A stretch of DNA of 64,000 bases, taken from positions 86,557,141 through 86,621,140 of the forward strand of contig NC_079487.1 in the NCBI RefSeq assembly GCF_020520425.1. Reading direction: 5' to 3'. Positions within the stretch are counted from its first letter, which is position 1. Every line of letters starts with the position of its first letter. Below are positions 38,101-51,200 of this stretch, in pieces. The position numbers and the translations under genes were made by a program. Origin of the DNA: Spinacia oleracea (Eukaryota; Streptophyta; Magnoliopsida; Caryophyllales; Amaranthaceae). The notes beneath the pieces were generated by a model, which did not search any database, had not been told where the DNA came from, and was given only the letters and a program-made list of their open reading frames with translations.

Positions 38101-39609
38101 ATAAATCTTTATGATATAATTATTTACTGATAAATTGTTTATTATTTTCAGGCTTAATTATCGATTTTAATAAAATAAACTACTAGCTTTATTTAGCAAA
38201 AACCGAATTGATATAATATTTTCATGTAAATCGATTTATGAAATATATAAATATATTTCGATTAAAATTTCGTTTAATAATAAAGTTTTCATTAAATCTC
38301 GAAATTATACTTTTTATTAAAAATTCGTTAATTATAAATTCATTACTTATAAAATTAAATTTACAAAATATCGATTTTAGATTATTTATCGTTTTAGTAC
38401 TAATTCAATAATTTAATATTATTAAAGAAACCGGACTTGGAGCTCAGGAAGAACGATCCATCAGACGGGAGGTATAAATCTACGGTTGAGGTAACGGCTA
38501 TTGCTAGTACCCGCAATCCCCTTATAAATATGATTTATGAAAATATGACGTTATGATTGAATTTATGAATTAAATGTTTTGACATGTTTTATGGATTGTG
38601 GGAATGAATTGTGATTTGTTTGAATTATTCTTTATAATATGATTTGATTGAGTTTTCTCATGAAATGATATTTATATGATGCCATGAAAGAAATGATATT
38701 TTATTGATCCCAGGATCAAAATGATGTTTTATGAGTTAAATGAGTTATGTTATTTCAACTGAAATACAAGCCAAGGCTTAGTAAAATTACATACAACATG
38801 ATAAATGAAAGTGAAAGACCTGGTTTGTCTGGCAGTATATAAACTACTATCTTCCTATCTACCGGTCATGCATGCACCACGGACACCTGTCCACCCATGG
38901 ATTACGAGCCCAAGCTCCCATGGTTTATAAGCCCAGGCCCATGTTACGATGATGAGCCCAGGCTCTTATGGGCCCAGGCCCAGTGGAGAATTCCTTCACG
39001 GTTCGTACTTGCCGACAACTAGCATGTTAATTAAAAGTTTATGAATGGCGTTTTAATTAAATGTTTATGAATGACGTTTTAATTAAAAGTTTATGAATGG
39101 CGTTTTCATTAAAAGTTTATGAATGAATTAAATATGATGTTTTATTAAATGTTTTACTTATTCTATTCTCCCTGTGTTATTAAATAAAATGAGTTGAAAT
39201 GAATTTTACGTTGCTAGGGTAGTCGTTACTGAGTCTTCGGCTCACCGTTTTGTTTTCTGTTTTAGGTACTGCGGGGAACGATGGAAACGAGTAGTGGCGA
39301 GGAATTTCACCTTAGTATTAATCACCTAGCTTATGCTTAATGTTTTAATAGTTTAATTAAAGACTCTTAGTAATTTATGTACTTGTATTTTAGGAATACA
39401 AAGGATTATTATACAAATTTTGGGATTTAATAGCTTATGATTGATGGTTGCCTTGTAATTCCCAAGTGGGAGTACGGCAGGTAATGTCCCGACCAAATTA
39501 GGTTAATTCCGCTGCTAGTTATGCTCTAATAATTGAATTAGAGGTCGGGGTGTTACATAGGTGGTCTTTGGGTAGAGTACCCTTCTTCCAGTTTCTCCGT
39601 AGTATTCAT
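35133..39609 (-). pseudogene. gag: gag of the second element, split by a solo LTR
   Basis: ATG at 39609. About 17 codons later the frame is cut by the solo LTR at 36857-39557, resumes to 36403, is frameshifted there (GKI-type sequence lost), and continues 36349-35132 with both zinc knuckles. Near the end a deletion of about 14 bp relative to the first copy creates an early stop. Confidence 0.9.
36857..39557 (+). mobile_element. Solo LTR, 2.7 kb, probably Ty3/gypsy Tekay/Del type
   Basis: Starts TGTAATACCCCGAA and ends GGGGTGTTACA, with TAGGT duplicated at 36852-36856 and 39558-39562. Size and TGTAA-CCCCG ends resemble Tekay/Del chromovirus LTRs (family knowledge, inference). No second LTR and no internal coding. 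The C-rich block at 37480-37930 and the AT-rich block after it are LTR sequence. It inserted into the gag of the already integrated copia element. Confidence 0.8.
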
Positions 39610-39658
39610 TGTTCCATAATCGTTTTTCCCGTCAGAGTTACTTGCAGTAAAGGGTTCT

Positions 39659-39672
39659 GGCTCTGATACCAA
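39659..39672 (-). other. Primer-binding site of the second element
   Basis: Reverse complement reads TTGGTATCAGAGCC just inside the 5' LTR, initiator tRNA-Met type. Confidence 0.88.
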
Positions 39673-39673
39673 T

Positions 39674-40872
39674 TGTTAGTTTCGTGGAGTTCCACAAGAG
39701 GGGGGGGTGAATTGATTTTTTGCAGTTTTATAAGAAATAAACAATAAGGAACAGAAACAGCAAATAGAGCAAGCACGATTTAGCGTGGAAAACTCTCTAG
39801 GCCCAATAGAGAGGAAAAAACCACGGCCCCTTTGGGGACTTAAACACTTCTACTAATTAGGCAAAACAACTCAGTTTCTTTACAAGCCTAATCTACTCGG
39901 GCCACAATCTGTAAATCACCTCAGATTACAGATAACTAGGAACAACCCCTCGTTGTTCCTTTCTCCCAATGAAACAATCCCTCAATTGTTCCAACTCACA
40001 TATCTCGTTTGAGATCTTTCACTCTTGCTCTAGTAAGCCTGACTCAGGATTATCATACATCAATTCGACTTAAAATAAATACAGAATAAATAAAACCTAA
40101 GACGAATACGAAGACACAAGACCTACCAACCAATACTGCTCTATCTGGGAACAGGAACAGACTCTTAAAAATAAAGACTTTAAAGGTGATACCTGAAAGC
40201 TCCGATTTAATGCTTGTGAGTCTGATAAGTTTTACGAGAAGAACTTTAGGTGTATTTATAGCGATTCTGTGATTTACCCTAGTAAACCTAGACTCCCAAA
40301 TTCTAATCAGATTAGGACTCTCCTAAAGATAAGTTTCTGTTTAAGAAACGATTTAATCTTCTAGAGTGTTTGATACCAAATCGAATTCTATCTTTATAAA
40401 CCTAAAGACTTGAACTTCTCCTCGACTTCTTCCAAAGATTATCTTTAATCATGATTAACTGATTTTAGACATATTAAAACCTTTCTTTAATATCGATAAT
40501 CATTTGGATTAAAACTTAGTTTATTCTGCAACCCTAAGAACTTAGGTGATAACTTGACTCTTTAAAAACAATGTTCCCAGACTTAGCAGTATGTTTGATA
40601 CATTGCCTTGTACCTTTGCGTATTCATCAAAAACTTCTTAAGCCTTCAATTCACAGAAGCTTAATACTTGCATCCACACTTGAAGATTCTTGACTTGTTA
40701 TATCATTTGATGCTACTTCAAGGATTTATTAGACTTGTTTTCTTTCCTTCGAAACTTCTTCATCCTTATCAGTATAAGTTGAAAGTGACCACTTCACTCT
40801 AGTCCTGTCATTTCTAGAATGTAAAATGTAAGCACAAATAAGCTTGTCATCATCAAAACTCAGGGACCAACA
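39674..40872 (-). repeat. 5' LTR of the second Sirevirus-type element
   Basis: 1,199 bp. It differs from the partner LTR by about 23 substitutions and two short extra segments near 40208 and 40650. Confidence 0.96.
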
Positions 40873-40877
40873 TTCTT

Positions 40878-41487
40878 CTTAGTAGACTGGAAATTTGTTA
40901 GAGATTAACCATCAGCAATTTTGTTTGGTTTGTGTTAAAGTCAACCAATCTGAAGTTTAAGTAATTGAACTTAATCGAAACATGTAAATGGGAAATTAAG
41001 AACATGAAATTGTTGCTTTTATTAGTGTGATTGATTATGTTGCTGGAGTTGATGAGTAAGCTTGCCGGATTTCTAACTAGATTGAAAATTGAAGAGCTTA
41101 TGGGTTCTTGGTATGACGTAATTAGGGGGCACGTGACAGGTTGGTTCAGTAACAATGGTGTTATTTGCAGAATCGCAATGGTCGGCTATGGCGAGTGAGG
41201 GAAGGTAGCTGGTAAGACCGGATTGTTAAGAGAATCGTACCAGCGCGTTTTCTGTCAGGCGGCCTGACGGCCACGCGCCTGTCAGTCCGCTGACTCCCCC
41301 ACGCGCGCGTGGGCTTAACGCGCTACATAAAAGCGAATTCTCATATTTTTTTTCTCTCTCCTTCCTCCTTCCTCCTTCCTCCTTCCTTCTTCGACAACAG
41401 CGAATTCCTTCTCAAACCCTAATCTAATTTCGCGAAATTCTTCAGCTTGCTCCGCCGCAATCGCCGCCAACAACTTTCAGATCCGAC
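40878..41487 (+). promoter_or_regulatory. Upstream region of the MULE transposase gene
   Basis: No ORF. Around 41240-41320 lies a GC-rich block with GTCAGGCGGCCTGAC-type palindromes, followed by a weak TATA-like ACATAAAAG at about 41325 and a TCCTTCC-repeat leader to the first ATG at 41488. The left end of the MULE must lie in or upstream of this region; I could not fix it. Confidence 0.4.
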
Positions 41488-41960
41488 ATGGGCGACGGCG
41501 GCTATGAGCAATTTCAACCACCAATACCGATATTTCCGCCACAATCGCCGCCAACAATTTTCAGATCAGACATGGCCGACGGCTTTCAACCACCACCACC
41601 ATTATTTCCGCCACAATTTCAACAACCAACACAGATATTTCCGCCACAATTTCAACCACCGAGTTTTCAACCTCGCCACCTTCAACATTCTCCTCGATTT
41701 CTAACACCACCGAATTTTCAACCTCGCCACCTTCAACATCCTCGATTTCTACCACCACCGATTTTTCAACCTCGCGACCGTCATCCTCCTCCTCGTTTTC
41801 AACCTCCTGCGCGATTTGATAACCCTAATCATAAGCGACCTTCATCCTCCTCCTCGATTTCAACCTCCTGCCCGTTTTGATAACCATAATCAAAGCGATC
41901 TTCATCCTCCTTCTCGATTTCAACCTCCTGCGCGATTTGATAACCCTAATCAAAGGGCTT
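41488..41960 (+). repeat. Coding repeats in transposase exon 1
   Basis: Two repeat types. Short FPPQFQPP/FQPRHLQH units lie at 41520-41780. About three units of ~60 bp encoding RFQPPARFDNPNQSDLHPP lie at 41795-41960. The frameshift occurs between units as an extra base (CATAAGCG versus CAAAGCG). Confidence 0.85.
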
Positions 41961-42722
41961 TTACAACAATGCAGCAAGTAACTACTGAAATAAGTTCTGG
42001 AACAAAGGAAAATACATCTGAAACAAGTTCTGCAACAACAGGAAAAACAACATCAGCTTATTTTTCAGGTTTTAAAATTAATTTAATGAATATAGTTAAC
42101 TAATTGATTACTTGTCGTAACTAATTGGATTGTGCAATTAACTAAGTGGCTAAAAAACTAAACAAATTGGTTTAAAATAAAGTAATGAATGTCAAAGTAT
42201 AACTAATTGCTTTGAAAGAATCACTAACTGGTAAAAATAGTTAACTAATTGGATAATAAACTAAATAATTTATCAAGGAACTTTTAATTTAAATAAATCA
42301 CTGATTTATTTAAAAACTTAACTAATTAATATCAATACTAAACTATTTTTTTTAATGCTACTTTTCAAATTTCATTTTTCACTAAGTTAACCTTTACCAT
42401 CAATTAGTTAACATTTTCCACCAAATAGTTAACTTTTTGAAGCAATTAGTTAACTATTTTCATTAATAAGTTTTCGTCACTAATTCATTGTCTAATACCT
42501 CACTAATTGTTTTATATACTCCACAAATTAGATTGGTATTTCTAATTGTTGTAAAAGTGTATAACCTAATAGCACAAATAAATTGGTTAACTTTTTGAAT
42601 CAATTAGTTAACTTTTATCACCAATTAGTTAACTTTTATCACCAATTAGTTAACTTTTATCATCAATTAGTTAACTTGTTCCCTCAATTAGTTAACTTTT
42701 TTCATAAATTAGTTAACTTTTA

Positions 42723-44145
42723 CGGTTTTTTCATGAAATGCCCTTGAGGTTTCACGAAACGCACTAAATACACCCACGCGTTTCTAATCACATAATATAC
42801 CCCTATTTAAACTTAAAGTGCACCAAATGCCCCTAGACTTAACGCCGTTAATACTCCGTTAGCATTATTGTACCTTTGTACCCTTACTCACCCAATATTT
42901 TACATTTAACTATTTTTTTAAAAAACAAAATTCCTCCTCTTCTTCTTCTTCTTCTCTCTCCTCTCCTCCTCTTCTTCTGCCATTTTTCTTCTAGATTCTT
43001 TCTTTTGATATTTGCAAGTATGCAACAACACAAAGGGTATGAGAGATAGAAGTTGTAGATTACCAAAAAAAAAAAAGTTACAGAAAAGTAGTAAGCTAGT
43101 GTCAAGCTCTCTCGATGACTCGATCTCTTTAATCTGCAGCCCACTTTATTATTATTTCCATTTTTGGAAATTAAGTTATTGGTATCATTGAATTTTTGCA
43201 ATTGACAACCTGCAAAGAGAAATTTCATTGTTGTTGACAAGATTGATAATCTGACATTTTGTATGTTTTTGAAGATGATTGAGTCTGGTATAAACCAAAG
43301 GTATGACCTTTCATTTGTTAATGGAGATGCATGTTGTGGGAGGAGAAGAGGATTAGAATTGCGTATGCAAATTAGAATCGCGGATAGAGGGTCGACTTTA
43401 ATCTGATTTATTCAGATGAAGAAACCGTTAATTCTATTATAACCCAGGATGATTTTTGCATTCTTGTTTGATTTTTCAATTCAATTTTGCATTCCATTAT
43501 GGTTGAAATCGAAGAATTGAGGCTTAAAACCCAGAAATTGATTCAATTAAGGCTGCAAAGAAAGCAATGAAAGATAAGGAGAGAGAAAGGAACATGAGAG
43601 AGAAAAGGAGCCGCCCCCACCGTCGCAACCCTTTCCCTCATCTGTTACTTCCGCCGCAACCTCCGCCGTTACAGTATCATCATCACCATTCGTCATCGTC
43701 TTAATCTTTCCCTTCTTCATCAAACTTCAATTCATGTTCACGATTTCAATTCAATCGAAAATCTGGGTACGAATATTTGGGGGTTTGAGTTAGCACTTGA
43801 TATTTGATGAAGATGGTTGGAAGAAAGGAAAAATTGTGGTTGGTTTCACCATTTTGATACCCAGAAAAAAAAGGGACTTGGGATTGAGAGGAGAGTGAGA
43901 GAAGAGAGGGGATTTAGAGTTAATTAGGGTTCATTAGGTGTTATTTAGGATTAATTAGGCTAATTAGTATTTAATTAGGATTAGTCGGATAAATTAAGAG
44001 TTAATGTTAACGGAGTTAGACTTCCGTTAAGTCTAGGGGCATTTGGTGCATTTAAGTTTAAATAGGGGTATATTATGTGATTTGAAACGCGCAGGTGTAT
44101 TTGGTGCGTTTTGTGAAACCTCAGGGGTATTTCATGAAAAAACCG
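42723..44145. mobile_element. Non-autonomous Mutator-like element nested in transposase intron 1
   Basis: 1,423 bp with terminal inverted repeats of about 140 bp starting CGGTTTTTTCATGAAAT. Nine-base duplication TAACTTTTA at 42714-42722 and 44146-44154. The target is itself one of the intronic repeats. The interior has poly-pyrimidine and gene-like fragments (43610-43700) but no recognisable protein. Confidence 0.88.
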
Positions 44146-47100
44146 TAACTTTTATCATCAATTAGTTAACTTTTATCATCAATTAGTTAACTTGTACCAT
44201 CAATTAGTTAACTAATTGATTTCATTTTCAAAAGTTTAGTTAGTGTAATTATTGTTGATGTCACAATATGCAGGATGACTATGTTTAACTAATATTGTTA
44301 ACCTAAAAGTAGTTAACTTTTTGCATGAATTAGTTAACCTAACCATCCATTAGTTAACCTTTACCATTTTGGTAAATTAGTGAAAAATTCTTAACTAATT
44401 GGTTCCACTACGTTACTAAATAGAAGATTTATTTAACTAATTGATTGCAGAATAAAAATAATAAAAAAATTTAATCAAAAAACATTGTAGTTTAATTGTT
44501 TAACTAATTTCCTCAATTATGTAACTAATTAGTTTCTTTTGTTAACTATTACTTTTGTTCATTTTACAGGTTCAAAAGATATTTGGAACGATTTAACAAA
44601 GGATGATATTAGAGGACCTTTGACTGAATATACTGGCACGGTAGATGAACTACATGAACTTTATGACAAACATTCAATACTTCTTGGATTTTCAATAAGA
44701 AAAAATACATTAAGGAGATATCAAAAAACGGGAGAGATAAAGGAAAGATACTTTTGTTGTTCAAAGGAAGGAAAGAGAAAGAAAAACACAAAGAACACTA
44801 AGAAAGAAGAAGCAACTGTATCAAGTGAGAGCAAACAGAAAGGGCAGTCAAAGAACCCAAGGCAGCAAAACCTTACTAGAACAGGGTGCAACGCATCTAT
44901 ACGATTGAAGTTACAAAAGGATGGAAAGTTTATATTCTTTCATCATGTTATAGAACACAATCATGCCTTAACAAGAGAGTCACTGCAAAACTTTGAAAGG
45001 TACAAAACAAAATACAAGTAATTAGTTAACCATTCAATATATTTAGTTAGACTTTGACATTAATTACTTAAGCGTTTAAATAATTTTGTTTTAATAATAA
45101 ACTAGATAAAACAGTTACTTACCCTTTTCCATCAATTACTTAACTTTTTTCATAAATTAGTTAACCTTTTCCATGCATTAGTTAACTTTTTAAAACATTT
45201 AGTTAACGTTTTGCATCAATTAGTTTACTTTTTGCCTCAATTACTTACTTTCTAAAACCATTAATTAACTTTTTCATCAATTAGTTAACTTTTTCAATCA
45301 ATTAGTTACGTTTTTGCATGAAATAGGTAACTTTTGTTTTAATAATATATTAGTTATTTACCTTTTACAACAAATAGTTAACTTTTTGCATATATTAGTT
45401 AACTTTTTGCATATATTAGTTAACTTTTTACAACAATTAGTTAACTTTTTGCATCATTTCCAGATCACAAAGAAAAATTGATGAAGAAAAGGGAAAAGTA
45501 ATTGAAGGACTCACACTATCAGGAATAACACCAGCAGATTCCTACAGATATATGTGTAATGAAGCTGGCGACGCAAGGGTGGTTGGACACACATGAATTT
45601 CACAAGTAGATTGAAAATGAAAAGACTAGAAGGAAAAGATACACAAGCAGTTGTGAACATGTTAATTAAGAGAGGAGAAGAAGATCCAACATTTTATTTT
45701 CGAGTAAAGGTGAACGAGGCAAACCAAGTAATAAGCATGTTTTGGAGGGATGGAATGATGCAAGAAGATTATGACGTATATGGTGATGTCTGTGTCTTTG
45801 ACACAACTTTCAGAACAAACAAATACAATTTAGTTTGTGCGCCATTTGTAGGTGTCAACAACCATTGGAGTAATGTGATGTTTGGTTGTGCTTTTATTGC
45901 TGATGAGAAGACACACACTTTTGTGTGGCTATTGGAAACATTTCTGGAGTCTATGGGAGGAAAATCACCTATAACTATCTTTACAGATCAAGATCAAGCA
46001 ATGGCAAATGCTATTGAACAAGTAAGAGTGTATTAACTATTTGGGTTTTATAGTTAACTAATTGCTAAAAATTGTTAACTATTTACTACTGGTCTTTAAC
46101 TAATCAGTTGAAAAGTTTAACTAAATTGATAACCATTCATCAGTTACTTTTTCCATCAATTAGTTATCCTATTACATACATTAGTTAACTTTTTAAAATA
46201 ATTAGTTAACTTTTTGCATCAATTAGTGTACTTTTTGCCTCAATTATTACTTTCTTAAACAATTAGTTAACTTTTTGAATCAATTAGTTAACTTTTGCAA
46301 TGAATTAGATAAGTTTTTGCATGAACTAGTTAACTTTTGTTTTAATAGTATATTAGTTACTTACCTCTTTACAACAATTAGTTAACTTTTTGCATGAATT
46401 AGTTAACTTTTTGCATGAATTAGTTAACTTTTTACAACAATTAGTTAACTTTTTGCATCATATTCAGATCACCTAACTAATACAGAATTCTGTTCTGACT
46501 TAACTAAATAGTTTAAATTCTTAACTAATACATTCATCAAAAATATTGCAGGTGTTTCCTAATACAAGACATAGATTATGTTTATGGCACTTACAAAAGA
46601 ATGCTGTGTCAAGATTTGGAGACTTAAAAGCTGACAATACCTTCAAAGACACATTCAAGAAGTGCTTATATCGTTGTTACAATGAAGAAGAATTTGAAAC
46701 CACTTGGTTTGACATGATTACTAAGTATAACCTTCAAAATCATGATAGGTTTACAAATCTCTATACAATAAAAGAAAAATGGTGTACGGCTTTGAACTAA
46801 GATTTTTTCTCAGCTGGAATATTGTCTTCACAAAGGTAAATGCTTAAATAAAAGAAGTCCACTAATTTTTTTAATGCTAAACTAATTGCTCAGAATAATT
46901 CACTAATTGTTATGAATACTTCACTAATTGCTTTGAATACTTCACAGTGTTTAACTAATTGTTTCATCTACTTAACTAATTCCTTTGCCTGCTTAACTAA
47001 TTAATCAGAAAGATTAACTAATTAAACAAAATGTTTAACTAATTGTTTCACCTTCTTAACTAGTTCCTTTGTTTGCTTAACTAATTCCTCTACCTGCTTA

Positions 47101-48214
47101 ACTAATTAAATAGAATGTTTAACTAATTGAATAATAATCTTGTTACACAGGAGTGAGAGCACTAACAATGCAATTGGATTTAAAGGGAACAAATCAACTT
47201 CACTAACAGAATTCTTTCACATTAATTTTTGGAGCAACAGTGGATCGTTGGAGATATCAAGAAGATCAAAATGAATATGATTGTGGAAATGCTTTGCCTA
47301 AATCTGATTTTCCAATGGTCGGAATGATAAAACATGCGGCAAATGTTTACACACTTACATTGTTTAGAGATTTTGAAAAAGAATTCAAGTATGCAATGGG
47401 TTGCATCTCAAATGTCAACTACATCAATGGAAATTTCTTTGGTTACAAAGTGCAACATGAATCTTGGCCAGAACATACTGCCATTATGTAGCATTTGATC
47501 CAACAACAAATTCCATTAAATGCACTTGTAGGAACTTCGAAGAATCAGGTTAGTTAATGCTCTTAACTAATTGCATTTTTACATACACTATTTGGTATAA
47601 AAACTTAACTAATTGCTTCTAAAATGCAACTAATTGAATTGAGATTTTACATGAACAAATAATATGTTTAACATGTTCAATTAATAAAAGTGTATAACCT
47701 AATAACACAAATAAATTAGTTAACCTAATAGCACAAATCAATTAGTTAACCTTTACCATCAATTAGTTACCTTTTTACAGAAATTAGTTAACTTTATTCA
47801 TCAATTAGTTTACTTGTACCATCTATTAATTAATTTTTTCATCAATTAGTTAACTTTTTTCATCAATTAGTTAACTTGTACCATCAATTAGTTAACTAAT
47901 TAATTGAAATATTTTGATGTCACAATATGCAGGATGGCTATGTTTCCATGCAATACGAGTTCTACATATACATTCTATAGTCAACATTCCAGAGCAATAC
48001 ATTTAAAAAAGGTGGACAAAGTTTGCAAAAAGTGGAGTATGGAAGAGAATGGAACATAGAGAAGATAATGGATATATTCAAAGATTAAATTTCTGTTTTA
48101 AATGACCTATTGCTCAAAATATATCAACCAAACAGAGCAGTTAATAAAAATATTCACATATTAAATTGTTTACTAAATAACCACTAAAAATAACCTGATA
48201 GATAAGTTTACTGA

Positions 48215-51200
48215 TTAACTGGAAGGTGGCTTATGATGAACAACTTTTGGTCTCTTTTGTTTCGGTCCAAGAGTAGCTTTGTTATGATCCATATCAGAGA
48301 ATGGCACTGTTTCTACTGTTGGCACTGCTTCAGCTGTTGCCACTGGTTCCTTGTTCTTGGCAATTCGCCTTGATGACTTGTATGTTTTCAAAGGAGCATT
48401 GTCATTTTCTTCTGACTTCTCTTGGGCTGCTGCTTTCCTTTTTGCAATTGTTTCTAACCTTTTCCTTGTAGCTTCAGCCTTTTTAAAATCAGCCTGCTGT
48501 TTCAACTTAAAAGTCTCTTCTTCTTCTAGCTTCTTCTTTGTTTCTGCTTCTTTTCTCTGTCTTTCTTCTTCTTCTTTCTTTTTCTTTCGACGATCACGAA
48601 CAGCATGGCAAATACCAACTTTAATCATGTTGAATGATTCCATTTCCTCCAGCACATTAGCCCGAATTTTATTCATATCAGAAAGGACTAAGGTTGAACA
48701 AATCTTAGCCCGTAACATTGTTCTTGTACCGCGCTGAAATAAAAACATAAAAATATAGGATAATGTATGTGTACTAAAAAATTGTTTGTATGAAACAAAA
48801 AATAGGTTTACTAATAGATTAAAAAACTTAACTAGTTGCTGTAAAAAGTTAACTAATTGCTGTAAAAAGTTAACTAATTGCTGTAAAAAGTTGACTAATT
48901 GCAGTAAAAAGTTAACTAATTGCTGTAAAAAGTTAACTAATTGCAGTAAAAAGTTAACTAACTGCTGTAAAAAGTTAACTAATTGCAGTAAAATGTTAAC
49001 TAAATGAAATTGATTAACTACTTGATGGAAAAAGTTGTTAAAAAGTTAACTAATTACTATAAAACGATAACTAATTGATGAAAAAAGATAACTAAGTGAT
49101 GGGACAAGTTAACTAAATATTGTAAAAAGCTTAATGGATGCAAAAGGTAAACTAATTAATGTAAAAAGTTAACTAACTGAAAAAAGGATAACTATTTGAA
49201 GAAATAAGTTAACTAATTGAAGAAAAAAGTTACCTAATTCATGAAATAATTAATTTGAAACTATTGAAACTAGAAAAGATAAACTAATTGCTTGAAAATC
49301 TTAACTAAAGTACACTTACATAGGAAAGATCCAAGGGAATATTTTTGCCATTAAAGTACTGCATTGCTATCATCAAAAAAATTCCGCAATCTACATGATC
49401 AGGGTTATCTGATCTCCCAGGAAAGTCCAGAATTGACATTTCAAAACTTAAGCAATCAGCAGCAGCCGCATGGCCAATCTCTATCAGAAACTGTGCGAAT
49501 CCTTCAATAAGCAATGACACAATTGCCATATAATCATCATGAATCTTGTTACACCAAATTATGTTGTCAACATAGACAAGACTTTTCTGATTTATGTTGA
49601 CAATGAACAGAGAGAGGTGTACTTTGTAATGAATGGGAAAGAAAAACTGCAAATGAATCAAGGAAAAAAAGTAAGAAAAATCAAACTAAAATATATAAAA
49701 ACTTAACTATTTAATATCACAAATTAACTATTACATATAAAGACATAACTACTAAAATAAAAACTTACCATTCCAACATTTTTCAGATCGAATATGTGGT
49801 CATTGATTTGCACCCAAAGTTTCCAACTATTGATAAGTTCTTCAATAATTCGATTTAGAGTTTCAGCTGAATTCGTCTTAAGAACACCTTCAAGCTTCCT
49901 CTGGCATAAGCAAAAAACAGTATAAACAAATTAAATGAACTGAATACAAAACTAGGTACTTTAATGTGTAACTAATTGATGGAAAAGGATAACTAATTCA
50001 TGGAAAAATTTAACTAGTTGATAGAAATAGTTAACTATTTGATTGCAAAAGTTAACTAATTGATAGCAAAAGTTAACTAATTGATAGCAAAAGTTAACTA
50101 ATTGATATAAAAAGTTAACTAATTGTACAACAAACTGACTGAAGTGAATACAAAACTAGGTACCTTAATAGTATAACTAATTCATGGAAAAGGCTAACTA
50201 ATTGATAGAAAAAGTTCACTAATTGATAGAAAAAGTTAACTAATTCACAGCAAAAATTAACTAATAATACCACAAACTAATTGAAATGAATACAAAACTA
50301 GTTACTTTATAGTGTAGGTAATTGATGGAAAAACTTAACTAATTGTTTGAAAAGGTTAACTAATTGTCAGAAAAAGTTAACTAAATGATTTAAAAAGTTA
50401 AAAAGTTAAAAAGTTAACTACTTGATGGAAAATGTTAACTAATTGATGTAAAAAAATAATAATTGTGGTAAAAAGATAAGTAACTGATTATTTAAACGAT
50501 AAAATAATACAACATAAAAAAGTAAAGGACATTAATAAAAAAAAATTACGTAAAATAGAAACGAACCGTGTACTCAAGACCAAAATTGAAATTGTTTCGT
50601 TCTTTATTCAACATGAACTGATTTTTGTTTAAGAGAATAGACCAAATCTCAACAATGTTGGATAAGATATATTCCTCAGGAACCAAACATTGCATTTCCT
50701 CCCTTGTTATTTTGTGAAGGATCCCAAAAATAAAAACATCAGCCCTGTTACACAAAAATTAAAACAAATAAATAAGGAAAATATTGAATTATGTAAAAAT
50801 CTTAACTAAATGACATATATAGTTAACTAATTCATGTCACAAGATAACTAATTGTTAACTTACCGTTGATCAAGTGCCTCATCATCCAAGAAACAGAAAT
50901 CAATAACTTCTTTTTCTAGTCTCCTCAGACGATCGAGGGTCTTTGGAAATCTCTCCATTAACTCAGATATGCAGAACACTTCTTCTGTAGCAGAACCAAT
51001 GGGAAGACTGCTATAAAAACTCCTAGCTTCTCGTTCAGGTTCAGCAACTTCGGGAGAAACATTTTCAGAACCTTCAACATTCTTCTGAATTGGCCCCTTA
51101 TCACCAGGTCCATTATCACCAGGACCCTTGTCAGCAGCACCAGCATTCTTCTGAATTGGCCCCTTGTCAGCAGCACCAACATGAGAAGGAGACTTCTCAA

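Larger units (their letters stand above)
28375..40872 (-). mobile_element. Ty1/copia LTR retrotransposon, Sirevirus-type, decayed
   Basis: 12,498 bp including a 2.7-kb nested solo LTR. TTCTT duplications at 28370-28374 and 40873-40877. Same gene order as the first element, opposite strand. gag, pol and the third ORF all carry stops, shifts or deletions. The LTRs (1,187 and 1,199 bp) differ at about 23 sites plus two small indels by eye (about 2%), so it is roughly twice as old as the first element. The proteins are close to those of the first, but the LTRs are only partly alike, so the two are related subfamilies, not recent copies of each other. Confidence 0.95.
41488..48102 (+). pseudogene. 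MULE transposase with FAR1, DDE and SWIM domains
   Basis: Exons read by GT-AG borders: 41488-42068, 44570-45017 (approx.), 45474-46021, 46552-46847 (approx.), 47151-47548, 47933-48102. Exon 1 encodes a Pro/Gln/Phe-rich repeat region. Exon 2 holds the FAR1 DNA-binding domain (LYDKHSILLGFSIRK, CNASIRL, HNHALT). Exon 3 holds the MULE core (FDTTFRTNKYN, TDQDQAMANAI). Exon 4 has HRLCLWHL. Exons 5-6 give a SWIM zinc finger (C-T-C then C-F-H). Lesions: a 1-base insertion near 41842, a frame change near 45590, a stop near 46800, shifts near 47225 and 47490, and a stop near 47998. It is non-functional as read. Confidence 0.88.

Noticed and set aside
41205..41225. TAAGACCG shared with the inverted CGGTCTTA at about 55640 as possible ends of the Ulp1 MULE
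   Set aside because: Only 8 bp match and no 9-bp duplication lies outside; likely chance.
42884..43240. 118-aa minus-strand ORF ending in a Lys/Arg run
   Set aside because: Made mostly from a CTT/CTC tract inside the nested MULE; no recognisable domain.
48786..49007. Regular 21-bp repeats resembling a CRISPR array, and an ORF of KKLTNCC repeats
   Set aside because: No unique spacers and a plant nuclear context. The ORF arises because the 21-bp period keeps frame; it is intron repeat.
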